DNA of 64,000 bases from Sitta carolinensis. Its lineage: Eukaryota; Chordata; Aves; Passeriformes; Sittidae. Numbering within the stretch: the stretch's first letter is position 1; every line of letters begins with the position of its first letter. Where the stretch lies: the NCBI GenBank assembly GCA_032173965.1, contig CM063284.1, forward strand, positions 131,741,125 to 131,805,124, in the 5' to 3' direction. The notes beneath the pieces are model-generated. The model saw only the letters and a program-made list of their open reading frames with translations. It was not told the origin of the DNA and did not search any database. A program made the position numbers and the translations under genes. This document shows, in pieces, positions 14,410-23,845 of the stretch.

Positions 14410-14935
14410 GCCATGCCTGGAGTGCTGTGTTCAGTTCTGAGGTCTCCAGTTGAAGAAAGACAAAGAATACTGGAGAGGGTCCAGTGTAGTGCTATGAATT
14501 TGACTAGGGGTCTGGAGCAATTCACTGATGAGGAAAGACTGAGAGAGCTGGGGCTGTTTAACATGGAGAAAGAAAGACTGAGAAGGGATCTTATCAATGT
14601 CTATCAGTATCTGAAGGAAGAGTGTCAAGAGGATGGAGCCAGGTTCTTCCCAGTGGTGCCAAGCAGTAGGATGAGGGCAATAGGCAGAAACTGATGCACA
14701 GGAAGTTCCAAGAGAACATGGGGAAGAACTTTACTCTGAGGTTGACAGAGAACCCAGGGAACAGACTGCACAGGAGAGGTTATGGTATCTCTTTCTCTGG
14801 AAATAAAAACTGTCCTTGATGCGATCCTGTGCAGCCTGCTCTAGGTGAACCTGCTTTAGCAGGAGGGCTGGACTGGATGATCTCCAGAGGTGCCTTCAAA
14901 CCCCAATGATTCTGTGATCAAGAAATTCTGTAACG
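14410..14935 (+). mobile_element. CR1 LINE, 3'-end fragment
   Basis: It resembles the 3' part of avian CR1 retrotransposons read on the + strand. Recognisable blocks are the 'gagtgctgtgttcagttctg' start, 'ggagagggtccag', 'gggctgtttaacatggagaa', 'ggctggactggatgatctcc' and a terminal 'aatgattctgtgatc', which is the CR1-type 3' terminal repeat. It is 5'-truncated, as is usual for CR1, and contains only the tail of ORF2 plus the 3' UTR. The 97-codon frame at 14401-14694 lies inside it and is the remnant of this repeat rather than a gene. Subfamily is not assigned. Confidence 0.92.
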
Positions 14936-17300
14936 GCCACTTAATCATCCTCTACCTTTTCTAGATTTTCCTCATTTTTTAATTAACTCTATTTTCCTCT
15001 CCATTTTTTATTTCATTGATCTCAATTCTGTTGCAGAAAACAGAAAAGAGGCTACAGCAACAACAACACTGAATCCAGAAACACATTGATAGACTCTTTT
15101 ATCAAGAAAAAAAAGTACTCAGCAGGTAGATATGTTTTCTGAGGACCTCGTTGAAGTGCTATTTTTTTCATGTCTGGCCAAAAGTGACACTGTTTTGTGT
15201 ACACCTTTTCAGTCTCCAGGTAAACTGTATCTACTTTTGTTAGCTTTTCAGGGATTCATAATTGCTCAAGTTATATGACTGAACAAGATTTGCATACCAC
15301 TAGATTTGCAATTTTAATTATATCTATCCTGCATGTTTCACTGACATGCTGAAATACTGAATAAATTGGACCAGCTCAAGGAGCTGACATTTCTATCAGA
15401 CATTCCCTCGTTGCTGTAGCATGCCCAAGTTCATTACGGCACATCACTTGCCTACTACCTGCAAATTCCCCATGTACTCAGCTCACATCCCTCTGTATAT
15501 CAGGGTCGTTTATAACCCTCTCCAGCTACTCTTTGTTTCATGCCACCCATTTATTTCCTTTCCTTCAAAGATTTATTCCTGTGTGATCCCTTCCATTTTT
15601 TCTATTTTTTTTCCTACTGTAGGAAATAAATTATTCAGGGTGTCAACATACTTGAACTAGAACTGAGATGGAGGTAGTTATAATGAAATGCTAATAACTG
15701 CCAGGAAAATCATAGAGTTGTTCTCAGCTGCTAGGTCTGCCAGGCAGCTGCCAGAAGCACTATGTTTTTCTCCTACTCTTCTTCTCCTTTACTGATTTTT
15801 CACCAAAATAGGGCATTGTCCTTCAATTCTGAACTTTCAGAAAACATTCCAGCACTGATTGGATATGTCATTCAAAAGTAATAACATAATGAACAGATAA
15901 ACAGAGGAATGCTTTTCTGTTGAAAAGCATTCAACTTTTGATGCAGGCTTAGGGTGTGCTTCAACATTACCTTATCAGTTGCCACACCCTTCGGTTTTGT
16001 CATTGCAACTCTGAGGGGAGGCTATGCTATAAATTAGATTGTTTGCATTAGCACTGATATGTCTCTGAGCTGGCTTGCAGTGCACACTCCTTAAGTGTCA
16101 CCAGTAAAATTCACCACTCCCACCACTATAGCAGGACAGAAAGGTATAGCAGTTCTGCAAAGGAATTCTTCAAGAATGTTAGTCCTAGAGAAATTGTTTA
16201 GTCAGAAGCACAACTTTAATTAAAGACCACTGACGCTGTTAAAATTTTCCTGTCCCTCACCTGCCTGCTACCACCTCTTACCCACAGGTTAACATGCCAC
16301 AGGTACTGAAGAATGGTTGAACATACACTCAGGTATGAGCTATGGGAGTGGTGACCACTGAAAGAAGAAAAGCAGACTAAGTGGCTTTGACTCTTTGTGA
16401 GGTGCAATACTGTCTTACGAGCGGTGATTAATGAGTGAAGATGGCATAGCAAGTGAGGCAATGGTGTATGTAAAATGAGGTTTGATTCATGGTTAACTCG
16501 GCATGTGTATACCAGAGGCAGAACAGACAGGATTTGGAGCCTCCGGACCTTGATTAGCTCAACCAGTTTTCAATACATATACTGCTATAGGGGCAGGCTC
16601 CTACCTGAGTACTTGCTGTTTGAGGTTCACATGCACTCTTTCAGACGTTGTACAGTGTCGTCTTTTCTGTTTTCAGCCATGTAACTACACTGCGGATTAA
16701 ATTCATGGGATTTCAAATTTCCATGAGGAATATGTAACTCTAGAAGCATATCCCAAGCTTTCCTTTAAAACCCAAATCAGAGGCTTTTGTAAAAGGTTAT
16801 TCATTATCTACATCAAAGCCATGCCCACAGGCACTGCTTACTGCTGAGAAAAATGAGCTCAGCTCCTTTCCAGATCACCCATAAGCCAACATGTCAGCCT
16901 TCAAGGATTCTATTAACTCACCTTTTCGGGGCATTCTCTGGGTGCCACAAGCAATCCCAAAAGGACTCGGAGATGCTGGAGATGGCTTTTCTCTATGATC
17001 TAGGGAAGGGAGAAGCACTCTGGGTATGCAGAACATCAAAGGCATTCCTGGGTGTCAGGCACTCCTCTCACATCTGAAATGGTGAAATTGAGAACCTAAG
17101 CAGAACCTTGTTCTAATCCAAGCCAGAAAATGAGCACCTTTATGAAGCGGAGTATGAGTGTTTGCCACCAGTGGGGTTTGTGCACCCCAGCCATTTGTCA
17201 CTTATAACAACATGAATCAAACCTTGGAGCCGGGGCTGGATGAGGCAGTGGCACATCTCAGGCATTCACAGTGCACCAGGCCAAAGCCCACCATGCCCAA
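14936..17300. other. Intergenic stretch between CR1 and LTR
   Basis: No coding exon, RNA gene or clear repeat is recognised. The sequence is mixed AT-rich with some moderately GC-rich patches (16.0-17.3 kb). Short open frames here have no recognisable domain. Confidence 0.6.
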
Positions 17301-17307
17301 GCTCCCC

Positions 17308-17930
17308 ATGTTGGGTGAGAAATACGGGCAAGGAGATCTGCTCATTTTTAACGCCTTCATTTAGGTCAGCTCTTAGGTGGGGGGCTCGAGGGGTCGCACA
17401 CCCCACTGCTCCTCCCACTGGGCAACGCTGAGGAGAAGGTGCACAGCTTAGTCTCTCGGCAGAGATGGGGCCTCCATCCTTGTGAGAGTCCTCAGGAAAA
17501 CCCTGCTGGCTCGTGGTCTAGGGCTGTCATTTACACTGAGTGCCATCGAAGTCAAGCGGACAGGATGGAACCTCCACTTGTTGGTATATAATTTTCTGTG
17601 GCCATGCCGGGCTGGAGTTACAGTTTTTATTCTCTAATCGTATTCTGGTTTGTTGTTTTGAGGGTCCTAATTGCACCAGAGGCCCTTCATTTGCATATAA
17701 TTCGTGTCCAAGTTCTTCTGGGAGCAGCGGGGGTGGTTTCCCGACCAAAAGGGACACGGGTACAGAGTGACAAGGGACACAGATACAGGATAACAGATAC
17801 AGGATTGGAGCTTCACAAGGGATCTTAACATGCAACAACAACAAAAGGCAAATCTAGAACTTTAACATTCAACATTTAACAATAACTTAACATATTAAGA
17901 GCTTGTGTTCTTGGGATCTTATTCCTTAGA
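17308..17930 (-). mobile_element. ERV-type LTR, copy A (antisense to VPS13B)
   Basis: This segment is homologous along most of its length to the segment at ~23,235-23,845, in the same orientation. Shared blocks include the A/T-rich left edge around 'ttcatttaggtcagctc', then 'ggggtcgcac', 'gaggagaaggtgcacagctt' and 'ccatccttg', and an A/T-rich right end with 'ttaacatttaacaa'-like words. By analogy with copy B, which has a minus-strand AATAAA near the left edge, the LTR reads on the minus strand. No internal retroviral genes accompany it, so it behaves as a solo LTR or fragment. A perfect octamer ATTTGCAT lies at 17,689-17,696. Boundaries are approximate and no target-site duplication was resolved. 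The exact ERV class is inferred. Confidence 0.65.
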
Positions 17931-17969
17931 CTGGGGACTCACACACACCAGGGTGGGACTGGGCCACTC

Positions 17970-18456
17970 CGCCCTGGGAAGAGACTGTCGAGTGCTGGGC
18001 GCCGTTCCGGGCCCCTCAATTCAGGAAGGACATTGAGGTGCCGGAGAGAGTCCAGAGAACGGCAATGGAGCTGCTGAAGGGTCTGGAGGACAAGTCCTGT
18101 GAGGAGCAGCTGAGGGAGAGCTAAGTGAGGAGCAGCTAAGCTCCAGGTTTACCCTGGAGAAAAGGACGCTCCGGGACGACCTTATCGCCCCCTGCAACTG
18201 CCTGAAAGGAGGCTGCGGCCGGATGGGAATTGACACCTCCTCCCAGAAAAAAAGGGAGCGAACATGAGGCTATAGACTCAAGCTATGACACAGGATGTTC
18301 AGGTTGGACGTTAGGAGGAATGTCTTCACATAAAGGGTGATTAGACACTGGCATGGGCTTCCCACGGAGGCGGTGGAGTCATGGTCCCGGGAGGTGTTTA
18401 GGCAAGACTGCGCGTGGCACTCGGTGCCACGGTACAGGCGACACGGCGCTGTTCGG
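17970..18456 (+). mobile_element. CR1 LINE fragment, GC-rich, abutting the VPS13B CpG island
   Basis: It reads as a CR1 3' region on the + strand: 'tgctgggcgccgttccggg', 'ttcaggaaggacattgaggt', 'gagagtccagagaacggcaa', 'gaggagcagctgagggag', 'ttcaggttggacgttaggag' and 'gaggcggtggagtcatggt' all correspond to the familiar CR1 order. It contains a small internal duplication ('gtgaggagcagct' at ~18,100 and ~18,126). The final CR1 3' terminal repeat is missing. Homology fades at about 18,456 into the CpG island, so it is truncated at both ends. It is unusually CpG-rich for a CR1 copy, consistent with protection from methylation next to an active promoter. Confidence 0.88.
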
Positions 18457-18555
18457 CCGCAGCACCGCCTCCTTCCGCCCCTGCCACCGTCACTCCGCCC
18501 GCGCTCGCGCCGCCTCACGGGTCCGCTGGGGAAACCCCGCCCGGCCCCCGCAGGG

Positions 18556-18563
18556 CACGTGAC
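18556..18563 (+). promoter_or_regulatory. CACGTGAC E-box, USF/MiT-TFE type
   Basis: The sequence GGCACGTGACC contains a perfect CACGTG core. It matches the CLEAR-type element bound by TFEB/TFE3 (consensus GTCACGTGAC) except at the first bases. It lies ~60 bp upstream of the ETS site. Binding is predicted only, and USF1/2 could use the same site. Confidence 0.5.
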
Positions 18564-18615
18564 CTCCACCGCCCTCAGAGCCCCGGCCTGGCCCCGCCCC
18601 GCGCTCGCGCCAAGC

Positions 18616-18669
18616 ACTTCCGGCCGAGGGCGGGCGGAGGAGCGCGCGTGCGCCGGGGAACCCGGAAGC
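18616..18669 (+). promoter_or_regulatory. ETS / NRF1-like / ETS core promoter cluster
   Basis: Two ETS-family motifs in opposite orientation (ACTTCCGG at 18,616 and CCGGAAGC at 18,662) flank an NRF1-like palindromic core GCGCGTGCGC at 18,644-18,653. This combination is common in TATA-less CpG-island promoters and usually lies just upstream of the start sites. Evidence is motif match only. Confidence 0.55.
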
Positions 18670-18785
18670 GCCCGAGCGGTGTCGCCGGGGCGGGAGGCGC
18701 TGCCGGCGGCGCTGCGTGCGCGGCGCTCCCGCGGCCCGGCCGGCCCGCGGTGGGCGCGCAGCCTCGGGGCGCTGCGCGGGGGCAG
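18670..18785 (+). other. VPS13B: Putative VPS13B non-coding exon 1 (5' UTR)
   Basis: The inferred exon ends at a strong splice donor, GGGGCAG|GTAAAG, with the exon's last base at 18,785, inside the CpG island. Human VPS13B also begins with a non-coding exon followed by an exon 2 that carries the start codon, which fits this layout. I see no ATG between the ETS cluster and this donor, so the leader would lack an upstream ORF. The 5' end is a guess, because the true start site cannot be read from sequence. A weaker alternative donor is CCGAAG|GTACGG at 18,847. Confidence 0.55.
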
Positions 18786-19331
18786 GTAAAGGGGCCCTGA
18801 GGGGGCGTGGGCCCGCGGGAGGGACGTGCGAGGATGTGTCCCGAAGGTACGGGCGCGGGGTTCCCGGGTCTGTGAAGGCGTCCGGGTGAAGCCGCGGCGG
18901 TGACGGGACGGGGAAGGGTCTCCTCAGGACGGCGGGGGTTTGGGAAAGGATGTGGGGAGGGTTGGGAGTGATGGCAGAGCTTAACGTAACAGCAGCTCGG
19001 TTTATGAAAGATGTTGGTTTCTTGGAGTTCAGGCTGGCACGAAACTGACGGGGTTGCCTTGTACACGGTGCTGAGACCGGTGAGGTGCATCTCGGGCGAT
19101 ATTTTGGGGTGGACTCTTATCAATTAGGAGTTACCATGTTTTGATGCTCTCAAAGTTTATACTTTTGATGACTCTAAAATAGTTTTCCTGTCACTTAAAT
19201 GCTATGTGAAGGCGTGCTGGACAGCTTTTCTGTTTCTTCATTTGTTTAGTTGGCTTTTGTTTTTAACAAGCTAGTTACTAGTTCATATATATATACACAC
19301 ACATATATACAGATATGTGTGTGTGGTGAGT

Positions 19332-19382
<51 letters not shown>

Positions 19383-19581
19383 ACCTGAAAATTTGTAAAT
19401 GTAAATATATGTGCTTGCATCTTTCTATACATTTTGTCTTTATATGTAACTATATGAACCTCTGACTATAAATGATGTTTAGAATTATTTTCATACATTC
19501 AAACAATGGGAGTGTTGCATTATTGAAAATTAGACTGAAGATATATAACTAACATCTCAGTTTCTTGTCCTCTTTTCCTAG
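18786..19581 (+). other. VPS13B: VPS13B intron 1
   Basis: About 0.8 kb between the putative exon 1 donor and the exon 2 acceptor (pyrimidine-rich 'tcctcttttcctag'). The first ~170 bp still belong to the CpG island. The remainder becomes AT-rich and carries a compound TA/CA microsatellite (19,283-19,379). Confidence 0.6.
19283..19379. repeat. Compound (TA)n/(CA)n microsatellite in intron 1
   Basis: A short TA run, ACACACACA, a GTGTGTGTG stretch, then an uninterrupted (AT)n run from about 19,336 to 19,379. It lies ~230 bp upstream of the VPS13B exon 2 acceptor and is probably length-variable. Confidence 0.93.
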
Positions 19582-19612
19582 TGCTTGACCTGTAATACAG
19601 AGATCTTTCAGA
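19582..19612 (+). other. VPS13B: VPS13B exon 2, 5' UTR part
   Basis: Follows the acceptor TTTTCCTAG at 19,573-19,581. An in-frame TGA at 19,586-19,588 precedes the start codon, supporting the chosen ATG as the true initiator. Two further AG dinucleotides, ending at 19,600 and 19,611, could serve as alternative acceptors and would shorten the leader to almost nothing. Which is used cannot be decided from sequence alone. Confidence 0.65.
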
Positions 19613-19759
19613 ATGCTGGAGTCCTATGTAACTCCTATTTTGATGAGTTATGTGAATCGCTACATAAAGAACTTGAAGCCTTCAGATCTGCAGTTGTCAC
19701 TCTGGGGAGGAGATGTTGTGCTTAGTAAACTTGAATTAAAGTTGGATGTACTTGAACAG
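19613..19759 (+). CDS. VPS13B: VPS13B coding exon 2 (residues 1-49)
   Basis: The 49 codons start MLESYVTPILMSYVNRYIKN and end ...KLDVLEQ, which I recognise as the N-terminus of vertebrate VPS13B (COH1). The family is a ~4,000-residue bridge-like lipid-transfer protein acting at the Golgi and endosomal membranes; loss in humans causes Cohen syndrome. These residues begin the chorein (VPS13 N-terminal) domain, including the LKPSDLQLSLWGGDVVLSKL segment typical of that fold. The start codon has A at -3 and an in-frame stop upstream (19,586). The exon ends at a phase-0 donor CAG|GTATGT and joins exon 3 without a frame change. No frameshift or stop is present. Reading on into the intron adds only 12 codons (19,760-19,795) before a stop at 19,796, confirming the boundary. 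Confidence 0.97.
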
Positions 19760-20994
19760 GTATGTTATGTCTATAGCAATTACGGTCTGTGTCTTTGATT
19801 TAAAAGAAGTTAGCTGAATTATTTTAGATTGGTCTGCACAGCTAAGTAATAATATAGTGCTTGCTGGTTTTTTTCTTATGCAAGTATTTTTCTCCCCTGT
19901 GTTTAGTTATTCTTGCTTTAAATTCATGCCATTTGTTTGGCAATGAATGGTAATTCTTTACACATCCTGTAAATTATGGAGTGGGAAGAAAGGCTTTTAT
20001 GGTTATGTTTCTTCTTTCATTAACTATTGAACATTAATTGAATCTCTTTTGCAGTCATATTTACTAGTTATATATCATAACTAAGTTCAAAGGTCACAAA
20101 GTAAAGTGGGATCTCTTTTTAATTATGCATACTAAACCCATCTGTGCTCTTTGTATTGTTTTGCAACTTCAGATTCATCGTTCCAGTTGTATCTAAACTT
20201 AAAGAGTAGTTGAAGAATAGATTTGATCATCTGGTTTCTGTGGATTAAATCAAAGACTTAGTAAAACTTAGTCTTAAAACAACAAGCTTGACCAAGTAAA
20301 ACACCAGATACAGAATTTGGAGCCTGCTCTCAATATGCAGTGGTAAAGCCTTAGCACAGGGATGGTTTCCTTTTATGTTTATCTGAGTTGACAGCTTAAG
20401 TGTGTGACACTGATAAAGCTTCTTTCTGTTGTGCATGGAGTAGCAGGGCTTAGCTGGAGTCCTGTGGCCAAATGTAGTTCAACCAAGTGAAGGAGAGAAA
20501 TGCAGTGAAATTTCAACAATATGTCCTTTGAAAGAAGAATAATAGATACAGGGAATATGTTTATAATATTGACTAAAATAAGGTGAGACAAGGTAGGGCA
20601 AGAATTATTTGGATCTGACAAGAAGCACTTAAATACATTGTATGTTGGGAGACTTAGGTTAGAAATAACTGGAAATCTCATTTATGTGTGGGATTATGAG
20701 GCATTGGAATAGGCTGGGGTGACTGCGTGTCTCTATCAGGAACACCTTTTAAAATGTGAAAAAATTGCATACGGTTAATTAAAAATCTCTGATCCTGTTC
20801 TGGAAGAAGAGACCGTCTTACAAGAGATCTTATTCTGTTTTCTGTGCTTTTTAAAGAATTTTACTTGCCTTCAAGTGTTTTGTAGCCTCTGTATTTTTTC
20901 TCAGGTCTATTAATTGGTACATCTTGTCCATACAACTGATGTTCTGTAGGATGTGTTCCCCTGTGAGCCTTTTTAAATGTATATATACAAAGAA

Positions 20995-21400
20995 GGGTTG
21001 ATTAGAAAGGAGTTCCCAGGTCATCTAGTCCAACCTCCTGTTCTGAGCAGGGCTGTTGCCAGCATTATGTCAGACCAGCTTGTGTTTTACTTCAGGTGGG
21101 TCTTGAAATCTGTCTTGTGAGAAGGTCCTCTGGGTAAGCTGTTTCATTGCTCTGGTGTGTGGAGAGGAAGTTTGTCCTAATAACAGATGTTGACTTGAGA
21201 TGGATATATTAAGCTTGCTATGTTACCTGATGTTATAAGAGTTTTGCTGCTGTCATTAGTGCTGTGCCCTTTCCAGTAGCTGCAGTTTGCTGGTAGATGT
21301 TCCCTTGCTTCATCTTTGTCTACCTGCGAACTGGCTTCCTAAATATCCAGCTCAACCTGATAAGTGTCATGGCTCTGATGGCAAATATTGCCATATATGT
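20995..21400 (-). mobile_element. Old CR1 LINE fragment (minus strand)
   Basis: The + strand shows the reverse-complement CR1 3' signature: 'caggtcatctagtccaacct', 'ctgttctgagcagggctgtt', then diverged counterparts of the 'gggtaagctgtttcattgct' and 'gaggaagtttgtcctaataa' blocks. It is considerably diverged and its far end is uncertain. Confidence 0.75.
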
Positions 21401-21566
21401 ACCCTTGCTCATTTGAGTGGGAATGTGAATATGTGATGGATGCAAAATTTTGCTCAGATTCATTGTTTTTACATTATTTGGCTGGGTGTTTGTAAAATCT
21501 AGTTACCTGTATTCGGCTCTCATTATTCTTTGGAGCTTGTCTGGACTGGACCCACAGACCATGGTG

Positions 21567-21600
21567 TTTTTTTTTTTTTTTTTTTTTTTTGGGGGGGGGG
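21567..21600. repeat. T24-G10 homopolymer junction
   Basis: Twenty-four T residues run directly into ten G residues on the + strand. No repeat element with such an end is recognised. Homopolymer lengths in such places are often unreliable in assemblies. Confidence 0.93.
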
Positions 21601-22507
21601 CTGGGGAGGGGATGCTGTTTATTTCTGCTCAGCAAAACCCTTTGAGTAAGCAGTATGTGGTGATGCAAAGTCCCCAAGCCCTTGCAGCCGGCAGGAGCTC
21701 CCTTGAAAAGCTGGTCTCTAAAAATTACCAGTATATATCGTTTTCGTTGGGTTCTCTCCCTGGATGGATTCATGATAACCAAAGTCAGTCCCCTGAACTG
21801 CTCTGCTCTTGTAACACTGCTCTGTCCTGGGTTGCCATCTCCAGCCTGGTTCCTTGCTCCTTATCTAACATGAACACAGCTTTAATTTTGTGCTTCAGGT
21901 TCTTACATACAAATCCTGGATGTATCTGTCTAGAGCCTTAAACATTTTCAGAGAATGCCATCTTCTGTGGAATTATACATAGCTTTTTGGGAATGTTAGC
22001 ATAGGTGCCAATCTACCTTCATGAAGCACTTTATAACAGATTTGGGAACATGTGCTTCTTGCTCCATGCACTTTAGGTGATGTTAGTGTTCCCGTGTCAT
22101 GTTGTGCTGTTATGAGCCACCAAACAGAATCCCAAAGGACAGATGAGAATAAAGCATAAACTGCTGTTTGTCTTATGGAAGATTTTAATTTATTTTTGTG
22201 ACCAAATTGGAATCAATACCACTTGAAATCAGATGAAATACGGTTGTTGACAGGAAATTTACCAAATGTGAAGAGAATGATACCGTACCTGAAAATACTT
22301 GGGATGTTTTTTACATACGTTTATGTAAGTTTTATGCTCTCATTAAACTAAGCTGAATGTCATTGTAGTAATTCTTAGGGTCTGTCCTTCTCTCTGTCCC
22401 CCTTTTTTTGAACAAACCAGTTCTGTAGTGAAGTCAAGTATTAATTTGTACTTGGCTTGAATCTTCTAGGTGCAGCGTAGCTTTTGTGTATAATTTTATA
22501 TATATTA

Positions 22508-22537
22508 TTGTGTATAATTGCGTACAATTATACACAA
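22508..22537. repeat. 13-bp perfect inverted repeat with 4-nt loop
   Basis: Left arm TTGTGTATAATTG (22,508-22,520), spacer CGTA, right arm CAATTATACACAA (22,525-22,537), perfectly complementary. A further partial copy of the left arm (TTGTGTATAATTT) lies ~30 bp upstream near 22,482. It sits in intron 2 and is AT-rich. No function is assigned. Confidence 0.9.
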
Positions 22538-23234
22538 AAAATGATACGCTCTGATTAGCCAATTGATTTTATAATAATTATCTTTAGTTGAAGATTAAGT
22601 CTAATAAAACTTAGATATTTTTGCCTATCCTGAATGATTTAATTACTAGAAGACTAAACATTCCAAGAAATTTTCTGTCTGTATATAATATGCCCATTGT
22701 ACAAAAACTATTTCAAGAAAGTAATTTGTAATAAAATTTTGAAACTAATAATTTAAATATTATTGTTTGGAAAAGTGTTTTAAACACTTTAGTCAAGTTT
22801 TGTGCCAAGTCCCCATAGTATCAGAGGTAACAGAACTACCTCTGAACTTGGTAATCAGCTCGTGTGTAGTATATCTGTTGACACAGTGGTGCCAAAAAGA
22901 TAACATACATTGTGATTTCTTCTTGCTGCTTGTGTATATTCTCGTAATTAGTTTTTAGCTGTTTTGCAAATGCAGAAGGGAAAGATGAAGTAGTCTTTGG
23001 ACGACAAAGGATACCTTGATCTAAAGATTATTGAATTTTATTATAGTGAGTATCTTTGGTAGCCAAAAGAATTTGTATAGAAAGAAACATGAGAAAGTCT
23101 AATGTACTTAAAAGAATTTTAAGGAAATGGGAGCAATGAATTATCCTTATTTTAAGTCTCTTGTTACATGCCACTGGTTACTTATAAAATACAGCCTTGA
23201 CTGTGGAAAAAAAAATATTTGCGGTAACACTGAT

Positions 23235-23845
23235 GCAGTGAATGAAATAAACAGGACAGGAGACTTTGCTCCTTTTTAATACCTTTATTTAGGGATCAGC
23301 TCAGGTTGGGGGCTGAAGGGTCGCGCTCACGCCGCCGTTGTTCCCAGGGGTGACTCAGAGGAGAAGGCATGCAGCTTTGTCCACTGCAGGGATGCGGGAA
23401 GAGCCGGGCTTCCGTCCTTGCAGGAGTTCCAAGGCAGGCACCTCTCGATTTGAGGTCGGGGATCCTCCTTCTAGCCAATGTTTAGGGTGAGGAGCCAAAA
23501 AGGTCCAGGAGGACAACTATACCTCCCGACCCATAGATGTTATTTAAATCCTTTTATTTCGTGGCGGCTCGTAGTTCTAGGGGTTTTCTTAGTTGGTTCG
23601 TGCAAAGTTTCATCTCGTTTGCATACAAGCTCCGGTGCCACCCTCCTCCTCATGGCCCCAGGCACTATTCCTAGGATGATGGGGCTGTAGAGGCGGCTCT
23701 CGGCCAGCTCGAAAAACAATAGAATCCTTAACAGGTTTAAAACTTTAAGTTAACGTAATTACAACTTGAACTAAACGTTATTTTGTCTAGCATATCAACT
23801 TTTTAACTTTTGAACCAAGTTATTTTGGGGATTTATTCCCAACAG
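23235..23845 (-). mobile_element. ERV-type LTR, copy B (antisense, in intron 2)
   Basis: Same family and orientation as the LTR at ~17.3 kb. Matching blocks include 'acctttatttagggatcagc', 'tgggggctgaagggtcgc', 'gaggagaaggcatgcagctt' and 'ttccgtccttgcagga', plus an A/T-rich right end. TTTATT at 23,284-23,289 is AATAAA on the minus strand, as expected for an LTR polyadenylation signal. No gag, pol or env remnant is attached. Edges are approximate and I could not resolve a target-site duplication. It looks less decayed than copy A. Confidence 0.7.

Larger units (their letters stand above)
18390..18960 (+). promoter_or_regulatory. VPS13B: CpG island promoter of VPS13B
   Basis: This is the only strongly GC- and CpG-rich block in the window. 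It sits immediately 5' of the VPS13B coding exons. It has no obvious TATA box but shows motifs typical of broad housekeeping promoters: ETS/GABP sites ACTTCCGG at 18,616-18,623 and CCGGAAGC at 18,662-18,669; an NRF1-type core GCGCGTGCGC at 18,644-18,653; GC-box words (GGGCGG) around 18,629-18,636; and an E-box CACGTG at 18,556-18,561 followed by AC. The motif cluster at 18,616-18,669 suggests transcription starts shortly downstream. Expression is likely broad and weakly regulated, which is an inference. The 182-codon antisense frame (18,575-19,123) and the + strand frames here come from GC-rich composition and are not genes. Confidence 0.88.

Noticed and set aside
14401..14694. 97-codon + frame that looks protein-like (many Glu, Arg, Leu)
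   Set aside because: It lies within a CR1 LINE fragment and is the decayed tail of that repeat, not a host gene.
17527..17844. 105-codon minus-strand frame
   Set aside because: It lies within LTR copy A. No retroviral protein domain is seen and it is too short and compositionally random.
18575..19123. 182-codon minus-strand frame across the CpG island
   Set aside because: Pro/Ala/Arg-rich composition is what GC-rich DNA gives in any frame. It is antisense to the VPS13B first exon and has no recognisable domain.
21450..21941. 163-codon + frame in intron 2
   Set aside because: It runs through the T24G10 homopolymer (giving a Phe/Gly run), so it is a composition artefact.
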